Program-made: the position numbers and the translations under genes
Notes under the pieces: model-generated
Database searches by the model: none
Told to the model about the DNA's origin: nothing
What the model saw: the letters and a program-made list of their open reading frames with translations, nothing else
Source of the DNA: Labilithrix luteola
GTDB lineage: Bacteria > Myxococcota_A > Polyangia > Polyangiales > Polyangiaceae
Direction of reading: 5' to 3'
Assembly (NCBI GenBank): GCA_026225435.1
Contig: JAMFST010001081.1
Coordinates: 1 to 7,762, forward strand
DNA: 7,762 nt
In this document: positions 5,612 to 7,762 of the stretch, in pieces
How positions within the stretch are numbered: position 1 is the stretch's first letter
Layout of the letters: each line of letters starts with the position of its first letter

Positions 5612-7762
5612 GTGACGACCGCCGAAGTCACCATCGAGGGTGAGGTCGAGCGCGTGACCTTCGAGAACGCCGACACCGGCTTCCGTGTCCTCAAGGTGTC
5701 GATCGCGGGGCGCAAGGATGCGCTCACCGTGGTCGGGCGGCTGCCACCTCTTCCGCCGGGCTCCCGGGTGCGCGCGCGCGGGACGATGATCGTCGATGCG
5801 CGCCACGGCGAGCAGCTCAAGGCCGAGCACGCGACCGAGCTCGCGCCCAACACCTTGATCGGGCTCGAGAAGTACCTCGGCTCGGGGCAGGTGCCGGGGA
5901 TTGGACAAACGTACGCGGCGCGCATCGTCGGCACCTTCGGGATGGACACGCTCAAGGTGCTCGACGAGAGCCCGGAGCGGCTGTCGGAGGTCGGCGGCCT
6001 CGGGAAAAAGAGGGTCGAGACGATCGCCAAGGCGTGGCGGGAGCAGCGCGGGCTGCGCGAGGTGCTCGTGTTTCTCCAGGGGCACGGGGTGGCGCCGGGG
6101 CTGGCGGTGAAGATCTTCAAGCGCTACGGCGCCGGAACGGTCGAGCGGGTGTCGCGGGCGCCGTACCTGCTGGCGCTCGACGTGTGGGGGGTCGGCTTCC
6201 GCACGGCGGACCGGCTCGCTCGCGAGCTGGGCGTGGGGCTGGAGTCGCCCGAGCGGATGGAGGCGGCGCTCTTCCAGGCGGTGCACGACGTGACCGAGGC
6301 GGGGCACGTGTGGGCCGGCGAGGAGGAGCTGTGCTCGCGAGCGGCGGTGCTGCTCGAGCTGGCGGGACCGGACGACCCGCTCGAGGTCGCGCGCGCACAC
6401 AGGGAGGAGCTCGAGCGAGCGCTGGGGAGCCTGGCGGCGACGGGGCTGGTGGTGCTGGAGACGCTCGAGGAGAAAGGAGGCACGCGCATCGCGTTCTCGG
6501 CCGAGATGCACGCCGCCGAGGTCCGCCTGGCCAAGCGCCTGCACCAGCTGGTGACCTTCCCCGTGCCGGCGCTGCAGGGGGTCGAGGCGGCGATGAGCGC
6601 GTTCGAGGAGCGCGCCAAGGTGCAGCTGGCGCCGGAGCAGCGGGCGGCCATCGCGGCGGCGGCGGAGACCAACCTGCTCGTCGTTACCGGTGGCCCGGGC
6701 GTGGGCAAGACCACCATCGTGCGGGCCATGCTGGCGACCTTCGCGCGAGCGCGGCTGGCGGTGAAGCTGGCGGCGCCGACCGGTCGCGCGGCCAAGCGGC
6801 TCGCCGAGGCGACCGGGCACGAGGCGTCGACCTTGCACCGCCTGCTCGAGTTCGATCCCAAGGGGCGCGCCTTCAAGCGCAACGCCGATTCACCGCTCGA
6901 GGCCGGGGCGATCATCGTCGACGAGGCGTCGATGATCGATCTGCCGCTGGCCGACAGCCTCCTGCAGGCGGTGGCGCGGGGGACGCGGCTGGTGCTGGTG
7001 GGGGACGTCGATCAGCTCCCCAGCGTCGGGCCGGGGGCCGTGCTGCGCGACGTGATCGACTCCGGCGTGGTGCGCACGGTGCGGCTCTCGCGCATCTTCC
7101 GCCAGGCGCGCGCGCATCAAAGCCTCATCGTGGAGAACGCGCACCGCATCCGCGAAGGGGAGGCGCCGCTGTCGGCCTCGGTGGACACGCCGGGGACCGA
7201 TTTCTTCACCGTCGAACGGCGCGATCCGGAGCAGGCGCTGCGGACCATCCTCCAGCTGGTCACCGAGCGCATTCCGAAACGCTTCGGCCTCGATGCGCGA
7301 CGCGACGTGCAGGTGCTGACGCCCATGCACCGCGGCGCGGTCGGGTCGATCACGCTCAACGCCGCGCTCCAGGCGGCGCTCAACCCGACCGGCCCCTCCA
7401 TCACCCGCGGCGCGCGCACCCTGCGGCGGGGGGACAAGGTGATGCAGCTGAAGAACGACTACGACCGCAATGTGTGGAACGGCGACGTCGGCTTCATCGC
7501 GCGGCTCGACGAGGCCGAGGAGACGCTGGCGGTGCGCTTCGAGGACGGGCGCGAGGTGGAGTACGACCGCGCGGCGACGGACCAGCTGTCGCTCGCCTAC
7601 GCGACCACCATCCACAAATCGCAGGGGGGGGAATATCCGGCGGTGGTGGTCACGTTGATGACCGGACACTTCCTCATGCTCTCGCGCAACCTGTTCTACA
7701 CCGCGGTGACCCGGGGAAAACGCCTGGTGGTGCTGGTGGCCGATCCGCGCGCGGTGTCGCTG
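5612..7762 (+). CDS. recD2: RecD2-type SF1B ATP-dependent DNA helicase, 3' end outside window
   Basis: RecD2 proteins are 5'-3' DNA helicases that work outside RecBCD in repair and replication-fork maintenance. All 717 visible codons are open and no stop is reached; with a usual length of roughly 715-800 residues, only a short C-terminal piece should be missing. The order is an N-terminal OB-like domain (about 1-75, GEVERVTFENADTGFRVLKV), helix-hairpin-helix elements (VPGIGQTYAARIV near 94, VGGLGKKRVETI near 127, GVGFRTADRLA near 194) and the helicase core. Motif I is GGPGVGKT (360-367), motif II DEAS (437-440), motif III GDVDQLPSVGPG (464-475), motif IV RIFRQ (494-498), motif V HKSQGGE (668-674) and motif VI YTAVTRGK (696-703). 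The core is intact and should hydrolyse ATP. The GTG at 5612 is the only plausible start, because a TAG lies in frame at 5588 and no other start codon intervenes. The N-terminal extension with hairpins distinguishes it from RecBCD-type RecD. Confidence 0.95.
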   Translation, partial: MTTAEVTIEGEVERVTFENADTGFRVLKVSIAGRKDALTVVGRLPPLPPGSRVRARGTMIVDARHGEQLKAEHATELAPNTLIGLEKYLGSGQVPGIGQTYAARIVGTFGMDTLKVLDESPERLSEVGGLGKKRVETIAKAWREQRGLREVLVFLQGHGVAPGLAVKIFKRYGAGTVERVSRAPYLLALDVWGVGFRTADRLARELGVGLESPERMEAALFQAVHDVTEAGHVWAGEEELCSRAAVLLELAGPDDPLEVARAHREELERALGSLAATGLVVLETLEEKGGTRIAFSAEMHAAEVRLAKRLHQLVTFPVPALQGVEAAMSAFEERAKVQLAPEQRAAIAAAAETNLLVVTGGPGVGKTTIVRAMLATFARARLAVKLAAPTGRAAKRLAEATGHEASTLHRLLEFDPKGRAFKRNADSPLEAGAIIVDEASMIDLPLADSLLQAVARGTRLVLVGDVDQLPSVGPGAVLRDVIDSGVVRTVRLSRIFRQARAHQSLIVENAHRIREGEAPLSASVDTPGTDFFTVERRDPEQALRTILQLVTERIPKRFGLDARRDVQVLTPMHRGAVGSITLNAALQAALNPTGPSITRGARTLRRGDKVMQLKNDYDRNVWNGDVGFIARLDEAEETLAVRFEDGREVEYDRAATDQLSLAYATTIHKSQGGEYPAVVVTLMTGHFLMLSRNLFYTAVTRGKRLVVLVADPRAVSL

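Noticed and set aside
5546..6838. Long upstream extension of the MarC frame
   Set aside because: The extension is antisense to recD2, has a His/Arg-rich composition unlike a membrane protein, and the family's normal N-terminus begins at the GTG at 5545.
6890..7669. Minus-strand 259-codon open frame opposite recD2
   Set aside because: It lies wholly under the helicase core, where every motif on the plus strand is intact, and its product is His/Arg-rich shadow sequence.

Overview
The window is about 70% GC and densely coded, with seven protein genes and no intergenic gap longer than about 66 bp. The gene mix is a homogentisate dioxygenase, a non-canonical chlorite dismutase-family protein, a MarC-family membrane protein and a RecD2 helicase. 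Alongside these are an unrecognised lipoprotein and a large unrecognised protein with an Ala/Pro/Ser-rich N-terminus. That mix and the base composition suggest a high-GC environmental proteobacterium-like organism, most likely myxobacterial. This placement is an impression from gene style, not a phylogenetic result.

Left part (1-4078, all on the minus strand): a compact four-gene run, read from right to left. It begins at 4078 with a 343-residue protein whose C-terminal half carries a His...Cys pattern resembling CHAT/caspase-like (clan CD) proteases. Its stop overlaps the start of a 267-residue lipoprotein in an ATGA junction. The lipoprotein stop overlaps the start of hmgA (homogentisate 1,2-dioxygenase) in a second ATGA junction. 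About 40 bp after hmgA comes a MoxR/AAA_5-type ATPase that runs off the left edge. The overlaps suggest that the first three are translated from one message. hmgA therefore sits in a transcription unit with genes of no evident role in tyrosine catabolism.

Middle (4142-4903, plus strand): a chlorite dismutase/HemQ-superfamily protein, divergent from the operon. It ends exactly where the convergent MarC-family gene (4904-5545, minus) ends. The two stop codons form TGATCA inside a perfect 14-bp palindrome.

Right part (5612-7762, plus strand): recD2, a superfamily 1B DNA helicase with all principal motifs visible. It is divergent from the MarC gene across a 66-bp spacer and is cut by the right edge only shortly before its expected C-terminus.

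No RNA genes, mobile elements, CRISPR arrays or convincing rho-independent terminators were seen. The least explained part is the pair of unrecognised, translationally coupled genes (protease-like protein and lipoprotein) upstream of hmgA.
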